Positions 56,248-64,000 of a stretch of DNA of 64,000 bases are shown here, in pieces. Below the pieces are notes generated by a model. It was not told the DNA's origin. It made no database searches and was given only the letters and a program-made list of their open reading frames with translations. The position numbers and the translations under genes are program-made. The DNA comes from Cryobacterium sp. CG_9.6 (lineage in GTDB: Bacteria; Actinomycetota; Actinomycetes; Actinomycetales; Microbacteriaceae), in assembly GCF_029893365.1 (NCBI RefSeq), contig NZ_JARXUZ010000001.1, positions 2,046,001 through 2,110,000 of the forward strand, read 5' to 3'. Numbering within the stretch: position 1 is the stretch's first letter; the number at the start of each line of letters is the position of its first letter.

Positions 56248-57276
56248 CTAGGCCAGAATTCGGTCCAGGCCGCGGTTGATCTGCCGTGCCCACAGCGGTC
56301 CCCGGTAGAGGAAGGCGGTGTAGCCCTGCACGAGTGTGGCTCCGGCCGACAGTCGCTCTGCCACCTGCTCTGCCGTGTCAACGCCACCGACGGAGATCAC
56401 ACAGAACGCGCGGGGAACAACGGCGCGAATGATCCGCAAAACGGCCAGCGAGCGATCCGCCAGGGGTGCTCCGGAGAGTCCGCCGGCTCCGGCCGCCAAG
56501 ACGGTGGCGGCATCCGTTTTCAGGTTTTCACGCGACAGCGTGGTGTTGGTGGCGATGATTCCGTCGAGGCCGAGGGTCACGGCCAGTTCGGAAATGCGCG
56601 TCACCTCCTCATCGCTGAGGTCAGGGGCAATCTTCACCAGGAGCGGGGTCGTGCCAGCGCTGGCCTTGACGGCGGTGAGGAGCGGGGCAAGCCGGTCGAG
56701 TTCCTGCAGGCCACGCAGGCCCGGTGTGTTGGGCGAACTCACGTTGACCACCAGATAATCGGCCAGTGGGGCCAGGAGGCGCGTGCTCACGAGGTAGTCA
56801 TCCGTGGCGTCATCGACCGAGGTGACTCGGCTTTTGCCAATATTGATGCCGAGAACGGGTCTGCCCGCGGCTTGACGAATACGGGTCAGCCGCGGCACGG
56901 CGGCCAGCGCTCCCCCGTTGTTGAAGCCCATGCGATTGATCACCGCACGGTCGGCGACCAGTCGGAACAGGCGTGGCCGCGGGTTACCGGGCTGAGCGAT
57001 TGCCGTCAGCGTTCCTACCTCAACGTGGCCGAACCCCAGGTGACCCAGGCCGAGCACGGCCTCGCCGTCTTTATCAAACCCGGCGGCGACGCCGAACGGT
57101 GAGTCGAAGTGCAGGCCCAACGCATCGACTCCGAGGTCCGTGCGCGGCGCGGTGAAACGGCGAACCACTTTGCCGATTCCCAGAAGCGGTAGCCGCTTGA
57201 TCACCGTGAAGGCGAGGTGGTGTGCCTGTTCCGGATCGAGGCGCCGGAGCACGAGGGAGAAGAAGAGTGGGTACAT
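56248..57276 (-). CDS. pyrD: Dihydroorotate dehydrogenase (quinone), class 2
   Basis: A 342-aa FMN enzyme of pyrimidine synthesis that passes electrons to the quinone pool. The N-terminal amphipathic helix region (MYPLFFSLVLRRLDPEQAHHLAF) is the membrane-binding part of class 2 enzymes; the barrel then has GVAAGFDKDGEAV, NRMGFNNGGA, NVSSPNTPGLR, catalytic Ser in that motif, and VKIAPDLSDEE. I chose ATG 57274-57276; the frame extends into nrdR upstream only by chance. It is 13 bp after nrdR. Confidence 0.95.
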   Translation of the reverse strand: MYPLFFSLVLRRLDPEQAHHLAFTVIKRLPLLGIGKVVRRFTAPRTDLGVDALGLHFDSPFGVAAGFDKDGEAVLGLGHLGFGHVEVGTLTAIAQPGNPRPRLFRLVADRAVINRMGFNNGGALAAVPRLTRIRQAAGRPVLGINIGKSRVTSVDDATDDYLVSTRLLAPLADYLVVNVSSPNTPGLRGLQELDRLAPLLTAVKASAGTTPLLVKIAPDLSDEEVTRISELAVTLGLDGIIATNTTLSRENLKTDAATVLAAGAGGLSGAPLADRSLAVLRIIRAVVPRAFCVISVGGVDTAEQVAERLSAGATLVQGYTAFLYRGPLWARQINRGLDRILA

Positions 57277-57289
57277 GCGCCGTTTCGGG

Positions 57290-57784
57290 TTAGGACGGCT
57301 CGGCAGCGGATGCCGCGGCCGCGCTGTCGAGGGCACTCGCGTGTTCGCGGCGCAGCTGGGCAATCGCGCCCTCAAAGTCTTCGAGCGAGTTGAAGCCCTG
57401 GTACACACTCGCGAACCGCAGGTAGGCGACCTCATCGAGATCACGAAGCGGCGGAAGAATGGCCAGACCAATGTCATTCGCGTTGATCTGCGATGCTCCG
57501 GTCTGGCGGATAGTTTCTTCCACCTTTTGGGCCAACATGGCCAGGTCCGAGTCCGTTACGGGGCGCCCCTGGCAGGCCTTACGCACCCCGGTAACGATCT
57601 TCTCGCGGCTGAACGGCTCCACCACACCGCTGCGCTTGACGATGTTCAGGCTGGCCGTTTCTGCAGTGCTGAAACGACGTCCACACTCGGGGCACTGGCG
57701 ACGCCGACGAATAGAGAGCCCGTCGTCGCTCGTGCGCGAGTCGATGACTCGAGAATCTGGGTGGCGGCAGAACGGACAAAACAT
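57290..57784 (-). CDS. nrdR: Transcriptional repressor NrdR
   Basis: A 164-aa repressor of ribonucleotide reductase genes. The zinc ribbon CPFC...CPECGRRF (3-34, four Cys) is complete, followed by the ATP-cone ([23 protein letters not shown]) that senses ATP/dATP. The C-terminal tail ([23 protein letters not shown]) is a normal low-complexity end. No nrdA/nrdJ gene is in the window, so its targets lie elsewhere. It is downstream of hisD after a spacer with tandem repeats. Confidence 0.97.
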   Translation of the reverse strand: MFCPFCRHPDSRVIDSRTSDDGLSIRRRRQCPECGRRFSTAETASLNIVKRSGVVEPFSREKIVTGVRKACQGRPVTDSDLAMLAQKVEETIRQTGASQINANDIGLAILPPLRDLDEVAYLRFASVYQGFNSLEDFEGAIAQLRREHASALDSAAAASAAEPS

Positions 57785-57814
57785 GGTGTGCTCAGCCTAC
57801 CGCGCCGACCCTTT

Positions 57815-57874
57815 GCTCGGACACGGACTGCTCGGACATGGAATGTTCCGGCACGGACTGCTCCGGCACGGACG
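57815..57874. repeat. 15-bp tandem repeat between nrdR and hisD
   Basis: Four units of 15 bp (57815-57829, 57830-57844, 57845-57859, 57860-57874) of the form GCTCGGACACGGACT with substitutions. It lies in the 107-bp non-coding spacer, upstream of nrdR. Confidence 0.85.
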
Positions 57875-57891
57875 GTCTTCACCGTGGGAAA

Positions 57892-59202
57892 CTACTCCTG
57901 GTCGAACCGGGCGGTAACCGCATCCCCGTGGGCCGGAAGGTTCTCTGCGCTCGAGAAAGCGGCAATGTTTGCCGCAACGGTGCGCAGCGCTTCTCGGCTG
58001 TAGGTGACAACCTGCTGGGGGCGCAGGAACGTGTAGGCCCCGAGCGCGGACGAGAAGCGTGCCTGGCCGCCTGTGGGCAGCACGTGGTTGGATCCGGCCG
58101 AGTAGTCGCCCAGGCTCACCGGAGAGTGCGGTCCGAGAAAAATGGCACCGGCATTTTCAATGAAGGTGAGCACGGCTTCCGGATCCCGGGTTTGAATCTC
58201 CAGGTGCTCGGGACCGAAGGCGTTGCTGAAGGCCGCCGCCGTCTCGATGTCATCAACGAGAACGATGGCCGACTGGGTTCCGGTGAGGGCAGCGGTAACG
58301 CGTTCGCTGTGGGTCGTTGTCTGCGCGAGTGTGACGAGCCGAGCAGCGACCGCCTCGGCGAGAGCGGCAGAATCGGTCACGAGAACGGCTGCAGCCAGCT
58401 CGTCGTGCTCTGCCTGACTGACGAGGTCTGCCGCCACGAGCAGCGGGTCCGCCGCGTCATCGGCAATCACGAGGATATCGGTGGGACCGGCCTCCGAATC
58501 GATGCCGGCCTGGCCACGCACGAGGCGCTTCGCGGCCGCAACGTAGACGTTCCCAGGACCGGTGACGATCTGCACGGGCTCAAGTCCAATGTCGGGGACT
58601 CCGTAGGCGAGCGCCCCAATGGCACCGGCACCGCCCATGGCGTAGACCTCATCAACTCCGAGCAGGGCGGCAACGGCCAGGATGGTGGGGTGAACTCGTC
58701 CGCCGAAGCGGCTCTGTGGCGGTGACGTGAGGGCGATTGAGGCGACACCCGCAATCTGCGCGGGCACGACGTTCATGACGACACTCGACGGATACACGGC
58801 CTTGCCCGCGGGGACGTACAGGCCCACCCGGTTCACGGGCTGCCAGCGCTGCGTGATGGTTGCGCCGGCATCGATGGTGGTCGTCACGGCGGGAGGAACC
58901 TGAGCCGCACTGGCGAGGCGCACTCGGCGAATCGTTTCCTCGACAGCCGAACGCACAGCCGGATCAAGCTCGGCAAGGGCCTCAGCCAGGTCGGAGGCTG
59001 GGACGCGCACCTGCAGAGGGCGTACGTGGTCGAGCAGTTCGGCCTGGTCAAGAAGTGCCGCTCCGCCGCGTGCGCGCACGTCTGCGATTAGTTCGGCGGC
59101 GATGTCGCTGGCGGAGGTGACGCTGGTCAGTGAACGAGGCACTGCAGCAAGCAAATCAGCCGGCGTGTGGGAGGTTCCGCGGAGGTCAATAGTCTGGATC
59201 AT
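57892..59202 (-). CDS. hisD: Histidinol dehydrogenase
   Basis: A 436-aa zinc enzyme that makes histidine from histidinol in two oxidation steps. Key segments: GLYVPAGKAVYPSSVVMNVVPA, the MGGAGAIGALAYG loop, GPGNVYVAAAKRLVRG, GIDSEAGPTDILVIADD, and SQAEHDELAAAVLVT (zinc-binding His-Asp). I chose ATG 59200-59202 (MIQTIDLRG), the usual HisD start; the frame extends upstream by about 200 codons by chance. No other his gene follows. It is divergent from the flavin reductase gene. Confidence 0.96.
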   Translation of the reverse strand: MIQTIDLRGTSHTPADLLAAVPRSLTSVTSASDIAAELIADVRARGGAALLDQAELLDHVRPLQVRVPASDLAEALAELDPAVRSAVEETIRRVRLASAAQVPPAVTTTIDAGATITQRWQPVNRVGLYVPAGKAVYPSSVVMNVVPAQIAGVASIALTSPPQSRFGGRVHPTILAVAALLGVDEVYAMGGAGAIGALAYGVPDIGLEPVQIVTGPGNVYVAAAKRLVRGQAGIDSEAGPTDILVIADDAADPLLVAADLVSQAEHDELAAAVLVTDSAALAEAVAARLVTLAQTTTHSERVTAALTGTQSAIVLVDDIETAAAFSNAFGPEHLEIQTRDPEAVLTFIENAGAIFLGPHSPVSLGDYSAGSNHVLPTGGQARFSSALGAYTFLRPQQVVTYSREALRTVAANIAAFSSAENLPAHGDAVTARFDQE

Positions 59203-59272
59203 CACTACCAGCTTATCGGCGAACAATTGATGCCGGTAATAGTGTGGGTACTGAACAGATTGTTGGTTATAC

Positions 59273-59824
59273 ATGAATGACACGACCGCGTCCCGAATTA
59301 CCGACGCCTCCACGCCTCCACTTGCGTCCGACCCAAATGCCCCGCTCGATCTTGCGGCCTTTAAACACGCGTTCCGTCGGCATGCAGCGGGGGTGGCGGC
59401 CGTGACCACGCTCACCGCCGAGGGAAAACCTGTCGGTTTCACCGCTACCAGTCTCGCGTCGCTCTCGGCGGTGCCGCCCCTCGCGACGTTCAACATGGCG
59501 CGGTCTGCGAGCACCTGGCCGGCGATTGTCGAGAACGACCACGTCATCATCCACATGCTCGGTGCCCGGTCCCGGGCCGTCGCGGAAAAACTCGCTGGGC
59601 CCAACGAGCAGCGCTTTGTCGGTGACCACTGGCATGTGGGTCCGTATGGTCTGCCTGTTCTTAATGACGTCACGTCGTGGATGCTTGGCCGCATCGTTGA
59701 GCGCGTATCCGTGCATAACAGCGCCATCGTGGTCGTGCAGATCGAAGACGGTGGAATCGGAGCCGACGACGACGCGCTCCTATACCACGAGCGTGCGTAC
59801 CGCATCCCTGGGGAGGCCGTCTAG
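59273..59824 (+). CDS. Flavin reductase-like domain protein
   Basis: A 183-aa protein of the flavin reductase family (HpaC/ActVB type), which binds FMN and reduces it with NAD(P)H for a partner monooxygenase. The start of the domain FKHAFRRHAAGVAAVTTLTAEGKPVGFTATSLASLSAVPPLATFNM (about 23-68) is diagnostic. HVIIHMLGARSRAVAEKLAG and FVGDHWHVGPYGLPVLND follow. No oxygenase gene is adjacent. The ATG at 59273 is followed by a second out-of-frame ATG. Divergent from hisD, 70 bp apart. Confidence 0.88.
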   Translation: MNDTTASRITDASTPPLASDPNAPLDLAAFKHAFRRHAAGVAAVTTLTAEGKPVGFTATSLASLSAVPPLATFNMARSASTWPAIVENDHVIIHMLGARSRAVAEKLAGPNEQRFVGDHWHVGPYGLPVLNDVTSWMLGRIVERVSVHNSAIVVVQIEDGGIGADDDALLYHERAYRIPGEAV

Positions 59825-59877
59825 CGTCTCGTGTAGCCCTCATCCGCTCAGCGCTGCTTGAGACCTGCTGAGGGCGC

Positions 59878-60642
59878 CTACGTGGCCCGGTTGGCGGCTT
59901 TGCGACGCTGTCGCTCCGCCTCCACCGCGGCGGCTGCTTCGGGCGTGGGAGCGCTGCCACCCAGGTGAGCGGGCTGCCACCACTGAGCGGTTCCGGCCAC
60001 CGGATATCTCGCTTGCAAGCCATCCACAAGACTCTGCATTGTGGCGTGAAGTTTTTCCGTCACGACGGCGGTGTCATCATCAGCCGACACCGTGAACGCC
60101 TCCCCCACTGCAAACTGAACCGGCACACCGAAGAGTTCACGCAGCACGGGCTTGTGATTCTTCGTTAGCAACCGGTGCCCTCCCCAGACGGCAACGGGAA
60201 TGATCGGAACACCGGCCTCTGCGGCCATCCGAACCGTTCCCGTCTTCAGGTTACGCACCGTGAACGATGCGTTCACTCCACCCTCGGGGAAAACACCCAG
60301 CACCTCTCCCGAGCGCAAGGCGGTCACGGCCTCGCCATAGGCGGCGGCACCCGCTGTCATGTCCACGGAAATATGGTGCATACCGCGGAGGAGCCGTCCC
60401 ACCAGAGGCTGGTCGAAGGCACCCTTCTTAGCCATGAAGCGGATGTGTCGGCGGTTCCGCTTCCACATCCGCCACTCCACGAGGGCAAAGTCCAGATAAC
60501 CGAAATGGGTGATTGCGAGCACGGCGCCGCCCTCATGTGGCAGGTTCTCGGCCCCCTCAACGGATGCCCGTAGGCGGAGGGAACCAAAGAGTGCTCGGCC
60601 AACCGTGATGGCGGTGTTGTAGATCGGCTCTATCGGTCTCAT
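59878..60642 (-). CDS. Lysophospholipid acyltransferase family protein (PlsC-like)
   Basis: A 254-aa glycerolipid acyltransferase. The catalytic motif HX4D is in ITHFGYLDFALV, and the substrate motif FPEGG is in GVFPEGGVNASFT (motif III); a further motif is VPIIPVAVWGG. Single N-terminal hydrophobic region, so membrane-associated. Typical reaction: acyl transfer to lysophosphatidate; the acceptor is not proven here. The last 30 residues are Ala/Arg-rich. It stands alone, 65 bp from the DUF222 gene. Confidence 0.9.
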   Translation of the reverse strand: MRPIEPIYNTAITVGRALFGSLRLRASVEGAENLPHEGGAVLAITHFGYLDFALVEWRMWKRNRRHIRFMAKKGAFDQPLVGRLLRGMHHISVDMTAGAAAYGEAVTALRSGEVLGVFPEGGVNASFTVRNLKTGTVRMAAEAGVPIIPVAVWGGHRLLTKNHKPVLRELFGVPVQFAVGEAFTVSADDDTAVVTEKLHATMQSLVDGLQARYPVAGTAQWWQPAHLGGSAPTPEAAAAVEAERQRRKAANRAT

Positions 60643-60707
60643 TACCCCAGAATACGGCGGTTCACTGAAGAGTTTCAGTATGTGCCGCTACTCGCTCAGC
60701 CTTACCG

Positions 60708-62189
60708 TTAGCGATCGGATGCCCAGGGCGGGTCGGTGCTGGGGGTGTTGGCCCGGTGACTAGCGGCCGGTCGCCACGTCTGACCGGGGTCAAAGAGCAC
60801 GGGCCCAAGAATCCAGGGTCTGCCACCCACCATCTTGATCTGCCACCCGGACGTGTCGATGCTGTGGTGGTGGTACCAGCACAGCAAACACCCGTTATCA
60901 ATATTCGTGGGTCCATTGAACTGCCACGGGAACACGTGATGCACCTCACACCACGCGGCCGCAATGGTGCACCCGGGAATAACGCAGCCCCCATCGCGGG
61001 CGGCAATCGCCCGGCGCTGCGCCGGGCTGAAGAACCGTTCCTTCTCCCCGAGGTGCAGTACCTGGCCGTTGTCGCCGATGATCACTTGCTGATACCCGCC
61101 CGCGCACAGCCGCTCCTGCACGGCCTTGAGACTGATCGGGGCATCCACGCCGTCAATCCAGCCCACTCCGCGCCCGTTTTTCAGGTCTCGGGAATTCACG
61201 TGCACCATCACCGTCGGGGCAGCGCCGCCCATCCGGGGTGTTTTCGGGTCCCGTGCTGTCTTGTCAAACACGGCCCGGAGGATGTCGGCGCATTTCTCCC
61301 CGCCGGTGCGGTCATCACACATCTCTTCCGCTCCCGGGATCAGTTCCCCGGCCTCCATGCGGGCCTGATCCTCGGCCGACGGGAATGCGGGTGTCGCATG
61401 GGCGCTAATGAAGGTGGCGAAGACACCGTTCATCACGCCGCGCAGTTCGGGTGTCACTCCGCCTCGCAGCGGATACAACCCGTTCTTCAGGAGTCCGAAC
61501 CCAACAGTGCTGGTCGCGGCGGTCTGCTCATCACTCGGCGCGGCGCCATCGGGGTCCAGGATCGCGCCCCACTCGTGCGCTTGCGCCCGAATCAAATCGG
61601 CCGAGAACGCAATCCCTGCCCCGGGAAGTCCCTCGGTCTCGGGGGTGATCGCTCCGGTTGCCGAGGCGACGAGAGCGCGCTCGGCCCGGTCGAGATCGTC
61701 CGGGGCAACCCGGGAAGAGATCTGCTCCAACGCCGCCACAATCACGTCGGCGGCGTCCACGCCGAGGTTCCCTGACGTGAGCGCCTCGGCGACGGCCGGG
61801 TGTCGCACCGTGACCGACTGGCCAAGCAGGCCACTCGTGGCCGCGGCAGTACCGGTGACGATGCCTCCGAGGCGCATCCGCCGCTTGGCTTCGGAGGCGG
61901 ACACCCGGGTGATGCCGGTGATGAGTTCGTACTTGGTGCGGCATCCGCTTTTCCACGCGAGGGAGTCGTGGCCACGACTAGTTTCGGCGCGCATGCCCAC
62001 GTCGGCGGCGGACCAGATCCGGCCACCATCCACCCGGCGCCCCACCGCCTCCAACGCTCCCATCACACTCAGGGCGGCGTCATCGTCGAGGAGGGTGAAG
62101 TGTACTCCGTCGAGAGCGTCACCGATCAGATCGCTGGCCTGCTGCAGCAGGGCGACCACTTCGGGACCGGACTTCATCGTCGTGAACAT
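60708..62189 (-). CDS. DUF222 / HNH endonuclease domain protein (13E12 repeat family)
   Basis: A 493-aa protein of the actinobacterial 13E12-type family. A DUF222 domain fills most of the N-terminal 300 residues, followed by a C-terminal HNH nuclease-like motif (CVIPGC ... CEVHHVFPW ... NGCLLCWYHHH), with Cys pairs and His residues for a metal. Family members are often numerous in one genome; the role is unknown. A candidate -10 (TAAAAT) ends 6 nt before its ATG, so translation may be leaderless, or a GAGG before the second Met (codon 5) may be used. It borders the palindromic repeat cluster. Confidence 0.9.
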   Translation of the reverse strand: MFTTMKSGPEVVALLQQASDLIGDALDGVHFTLLDDDAALSVMGALEAVGRRVDGGRIWSAADVGMRAETSRGHDSLAWKSGCRTKYELITGITRVSASEAKRRMRLGGIVTGTAAATSGLLGQSVTVRHPAVAEALTSGNLGVDAADVIVAALEQISSRVAPDDLDRAERALVASATGAITPETEGLPGAGIAFSADLIRAQAHEWGAILDPDGAAPSDEQTAATSTVGFGLLKNGLYPLRGGVTPELRGVMNGVFATFISAHATPAFPSAEDQARMEAGELIPGAEEMCDDRTGGEKCADILRAVFDKTARDPKTPRMGGAAPTVMVHVNSRDLKNGRGVGWIDGVDAPISLKAVQERLCAGGYQQVIIGDNGQVLHLGEKERFFSPAQRRAIAARDGGCVIPGCTIAAAWCEVHHVFPWQFNGPTNIDNGCLLCWYHHHSIDTSGWQIKMVGGRPWILGPVLFDPGQTWRPAASHRANTPSTDPPWASDR

Positions 62190-62195
62190 GTCCTC

Positions 62196-62201
62196 ATTTT
62201 A
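62196..62201 (-). promoter_or_regulatory. Candidate -10 box of the DUF222/HNH gene
   Basis: TAAAAT on the minus strand ends 6 nt before the ATG of the DUF222 gene, which would give a leaderless mRNA. No convincing -35 is seen. Confidence 0.4.
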
Positions 62202-62413
62202 CCCTGAATCGAACAAGACAGCGAGACTTACTCACGTTTAAAACTCGTGACCTTAGTAAATATTTCCATGCACAGCATCGGCTCCGACAGCGCCCATGAG
62301 CGTCTCCACGCGCCCAGCTGACGCCTGTTCTCGCCGCCCACAGGCCCCGCCTACCGCCACAATCAGGGTCCTCACGCTGCCGCTAACGCCCGCCCCGCCC
62401 CTTCGCCCCCGTC
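62202..62413. other. Non-coding stretch before the repeat cluster
   Basis: No supported gene. It has an AT-rich patch (around 62230-62265) with a small inverted repeat (CTCACG and CGTGA with AGTTTTAAA between on the minus strand), followed by GC-rich sequence with no recognised motif. Confidence 0.4.
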
Positions 62414-62530
62414 TTCGTTGGTCGAGGAGCCGGCATGCTTTTGGCCGGCGTCTCGAGACCCCGTGAGCCGACTCTGAAAATCGGCTCACGAGGTTTCGAC
62501 TGCTCGCAAGCTCGCGCCCGACCAGCGAGA
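62414..62530. repeat. Palindromic repeat unit 1
   Basis: A unit with arms TTCGTTGGTCGAG (left) and CGACCAGCGAG (right). It contains the conserved inner block GTCTCGAGACCCCGTGAG and a right-side TTTCGACTGCTCGCAAGCTCGCG. The arms are complementary, so the unit can fold into a long imperfect hairpin. Confidence 0.8.
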
Positions 62531-62555
62531 GGGTGGCCGCACGGCTGCGCACCCC

Positions 62556-62675
62556 CTCTCGCTGGTCGAGGAGCGCGCACGCTTTTCGCGCGCGTCTCGA
62601 GACCCCGTGAGACAGTCTCGCAAACCCGCTCACCAGGTTTCGACTGCTCGCAAGCTCGCGCTCAACCAGCTAGAG
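62556..62675. repeat. Palindromic repeat unit 2
   Basis: Arms CTCTCGCTGGTCGAG and CTCAACCAGCTAGAG with the same inner blocks as unit 1, including a GCGCGC..GCGCGC hairpin core around the variable part. Confidence 0.8.
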
Positions 62676-62701
62676 GGCGGCCGCGCCTGTTATGGGTGGC
62701 C

Positions 62702-62800
62702 GCGTCCAATATGGCGGATGGCCGCGCCCGATTTCGGTGGGGGCTACGCCGGTTACCGTAGCGCTCCCCGACATTCGTAGCTGCCAGGAGAGAAGCGGGC
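62702..62800. repeat. Spacer, copy 1 of a direct duplication
   Basis: The non-palindromic spacer between units 2 and 3 (CCAATATGGCGGATGGCCGC to AGAAGCGGGC) is repeated almost exactly at 63077-63173. Confidence 0.8.
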
Positions 62801-62805
62801 GCCAC

Positions 62806-62921
62806 CTCGCTGGTCGAGGAGCCGGCACGCACTTCGCCAGCGTCTCGAGACCCCGTGAGACGGTCTCGAGATCGGCTCACGAGGTTTCGACTGCTCGCAG
62901 GCTCGCGCTCAACCAGCGAGA
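62806..62921. repeat. Palindromic repeat unit 3
   Basis: Arms CTCGCTGGTCGAG and CTCAACCAGCGAG; inner blocks with GAGACCCCGTGAGACGGTCTCGAG, which extends the local palindrome. Confidence 0.8.
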
Positions 62922-62948
62922 GGCTGGCCGCACGGCTGCGCACCCCCC

Positions 62949-63066
62949 TCTCGCTGGTTGAGGAGCGCGCACGCTTTTCGCGCGCGTCTCGAGACCCCGT
63001 GAGACGGTCTCGAGATCGGCTCACCAGGTTTCGACTGCTCGCAGGCTCGCGCTCAACCAGCGAGAG
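62949..63066. repeat. Palindromic repeat unit 4
   Basis: Arms TCTCGCTGGTTGAG and CTCAACCAGCGAGA match perfectly as complements. Its inner sequence is nearly identical to unit 2/3. Confidence 0.8.
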
Positions 63067-63076
63067 GCTGGCCGCG

Positions 63077-63173
63077 CCCAATATGGCGGATGGCCGCGCC
63101 CGATTTCGGTGGGGGCCACGCCGGTTACCGTAGCGCTCCCCGACATTCGTAGCTGCCAGGAGAGAAGCGGGCG
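63077..63173. repeat. Spacer, copy 2 of a direct duplication
   Basis: Repeat of 62702-62800, with a few substitutions. It leads into unit 5 in the same way as copy 1 leads into unit 3, so the duplication covers spacer plus repeat start. Confidence 0.8.
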
Positions 63174-63176
63174 CCC

Positions 63177-63277
63177 CTCGCTGGTCGAGGAGCCGGCATG
63201 CACCTCGCCGGCGTCTCGAGACCCCGTGAGCCGTGCGAGGTCTCGACTGCTCGCAAGCTTGCGCTCGACCAGCGAGA
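63177..63277. repeat. Palindromic repeat unit 5
   Basis: Arms CTCGCTGGTCGAG and CTCGACCAGCGAG; a shorter middle than units 2-4. Confidence 0.8.
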
Positions 63278-63280
63278 CGG

Positions 63281-63340
63281 CTGCAAAGCTCGCACTCGAC
63301 CAGCGAGACGGGTGCAAAGGCCGCGCCCGACCAGCGACCT
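63281..63340. repeat. Partial right-arm copies after unit 5
   Basis: Two truncated right-arm copies (about 63281-63308 and 63313-63340) share the CGACCAGCGA core. They end 20 bp before the dnaE stop codon. Confidence 0.7.
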
Positions 63341-63360
63341 GGCCGAGCGGCAGGCGGGCC

Positions 63361-64000
63361 CTAGCTCAGGCAGTTGGGTCCGAGAATGCTCTTCAGCTCA
63401 CCGAACAGGTCCGCGCTCACCTTCACTCGATGCGGCAGCTCGAACACTCGCGCGGTCTCGCCCTTCACCAGCTTGATGCGCACCTCCGCGTCACCGGCGT
63501 GCCGGGTGAGAATCTCGCCCAGTGCCTGCACCGTTTCGGTCGTGGCGCGGGCTTCGGCCAGGGTCACCGACAGGGTGCTCTGGTCAGAAGCCTGACCCAG
63601 CTCGGGCTGGAAGACGCTGAACGCGTGCAGATTCATGCCGTCATCGCGCATGCTCACGCGTCCGCGAACCACCACAACCGAGTCGTTCACCAAGTCCGGC
63701 GCGAATTCCACATAGGCCTTGCCCATGAACATGGCTGTGATCTCACCGCCGAAGTCTTCGACCTGAATCATGCCGTACTGATTTCCCGACTTCTTCGCCG
63801 TGCGGTGCTGCACACTGGTGATGAGGCCAGCAACCGTGACGGTATCGCCGTCTTCGGCGGTCTCCGACGCAATCAGATCCGCAATCGTCGTGCTGGCGTG
63901 CTTGGCCAGCGGAATCTCCAACCCCGCGAGCGGGTGATCCGACACGTACAGCCCCAGCATGTCGCGCTCGAACGCGAGCTTCTCCTTCTTGCTCCACTCG
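63361..64000 (-). CDS. dnaE: DNA polymerase III subunit alpha, 3' part (runs off the window)
   Basis: Only the last 212 codons of the gene are in the window, ending at TAG (63361-63363). The visible part begins in EWSKKEKLAFERDMLGLYVSDHPLAG, the typical segment after the polymerase tandem HhH domain, then an OB-fold (VTVAGLITSVQHRTAKKSGNQYGMIQVEDFGGEI) and the C-terminal domain ending in ELKSILGPNCLS. The OB fold and C-terminal region bind single-stranded DNA and tau. The palindromic repeats lie right after its stop. Confidence 0.94.
   Translation of the reverse strand, partial: EWSKKEKLAFERDMLGLYVSDHPLAGLEIPLAKHASTTIADLIASETAEDGDTVTVAGLITSVQHRTAKKSGNQYGMIQVEDFGGEITAMFMGKAYVEFAPDLVNDSVVVVRGRVSMRDDGMNLHAFSVFQPELGQASDQSTLSVTLAEARATTETVQALGEILTRHAGDAEVRIKLVKGETARVFELPHRVKVSADLFGELKSILGPNCLS

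Noticed and set aside
57277..57477. Longer PyrD start.
   Set aside because: The extension lies inside nrdR in another frame; the normal class 2 N-terminal helix begins at 57276.
59203..59805. A 200-codon N-terminal extension of HisD, and two His codons in it as a possible his leader peptide.
   Set aside because: The extension is antisense to the flavin reductase gene, the normal HisD start is at 59202, and two scattered His codons are not a leader pattern.
62253..63317. Several open frames of 60-140 codons on both strands in the repeat region.
   Set aside because: They lie inside palindromic repeats, are open in opposite directions at once because of sequence composition, have no ribosome-binding sites and no recognisable domains.
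62414..63340. Possible CRISPR array because of repeated units with spacers.
   Set aside because: Units are about 100-120 bp and palindromic over their whole length, spacers are themselves duplicated, and no cas gene is near.

Overview
This 64 kb window looks like chromosome from a moderately high-GC actinobacterium, most likely of the family Microbacteriaceae. That is an inference from gene content and order: dnaG-dgt-dusB, recO-leuA-era-ybeY-phoH-dnaJ-hrcA, comEA/comEC/holA, cydABCD, a DUF222/HNH (13E12-type) gene, tandem DUF4870 proteins, no mycolate genes, and frequent GTG starts. No phage, insertion sequence, CRISPR array, rRNA operon or origin was seen. Most genes are on the minus strand and the window is largely core genome.

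Layout. 0.2-4.5 kb: tRNA-Met, a GT4 glycosyltransferase, a NIPA/DMT-type transporter, peptide deformylase, an azlCD branched-chain amino-acid exporter and tRNA-Asn. 4.6-11.1 kb: a five-gene peptide (family 5) ABC importer with three ATPase domains. 11.3-18.2 kb: dnaG, dgt, dusB, a FrnE-like DsbA protein with an overlapping 41-aa Cys/Gly-rich microprotein gene, uppS and recO. 18.3-28.2 kb: a lone plus-strand hypothetical gene, leuA with a leaderless leucine-rich leader peptide and hairpin, era, a CNNM/CBS protein, ybeY, phoH-like, a HIT protein, rsmE, dnaJ and hrcA behind a CIRCE operator. 28.3-43.6 kb: two DUF4870 proteins, hemW, a DUF1990 protein, lepA, rpsT, a membrane protein, holA, comEC, comEA, leuS, pabB and a DedA protein. 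43.6-50.9 kb: cydABDC, divergent from a BlaI-type repressor and M56 peptidase pair, with two palindromes in the shared promoter region. 51-56.2 kb: an OpuC/ProVWX-type osmoprotectant importer, a TetR regulator and an App1-type phosphatase. 56.2-62.2 kb: pyrD, nrdR, hisD, a flavin reductase, an acyltransferase and a DUF222/HNH gene. 62.2-63.4 kb: a cluster of five palindromic repeat units with a duplicated spacer. 63.4-64 kb: the 3' end of dnaE.

How parts work together. The cyd block holds both bd-oxidase subunits and the CydDC exporter needed for its assembly, with a candidate protease-controlled repressor next door. The hrcA-dnaJ end starts a long stretch of closely packed or overlapping genes for translation quality control and rRNA maturation. 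comEA-comEC supply the DNA-uptake channel parts of a possible competence system.

The points most worth following up are the BlaI/M56-cyd arrangement, the CGCGSCGCG microprotein translationally coupled to frnE, the leaderless leu attenuator, the palindromic repeat cluster beside dnaE, and four unrelated 14-18 bp minisatellites. I did not find an obvious multi-gene system that is entirely new; the first two are the closest candidates.
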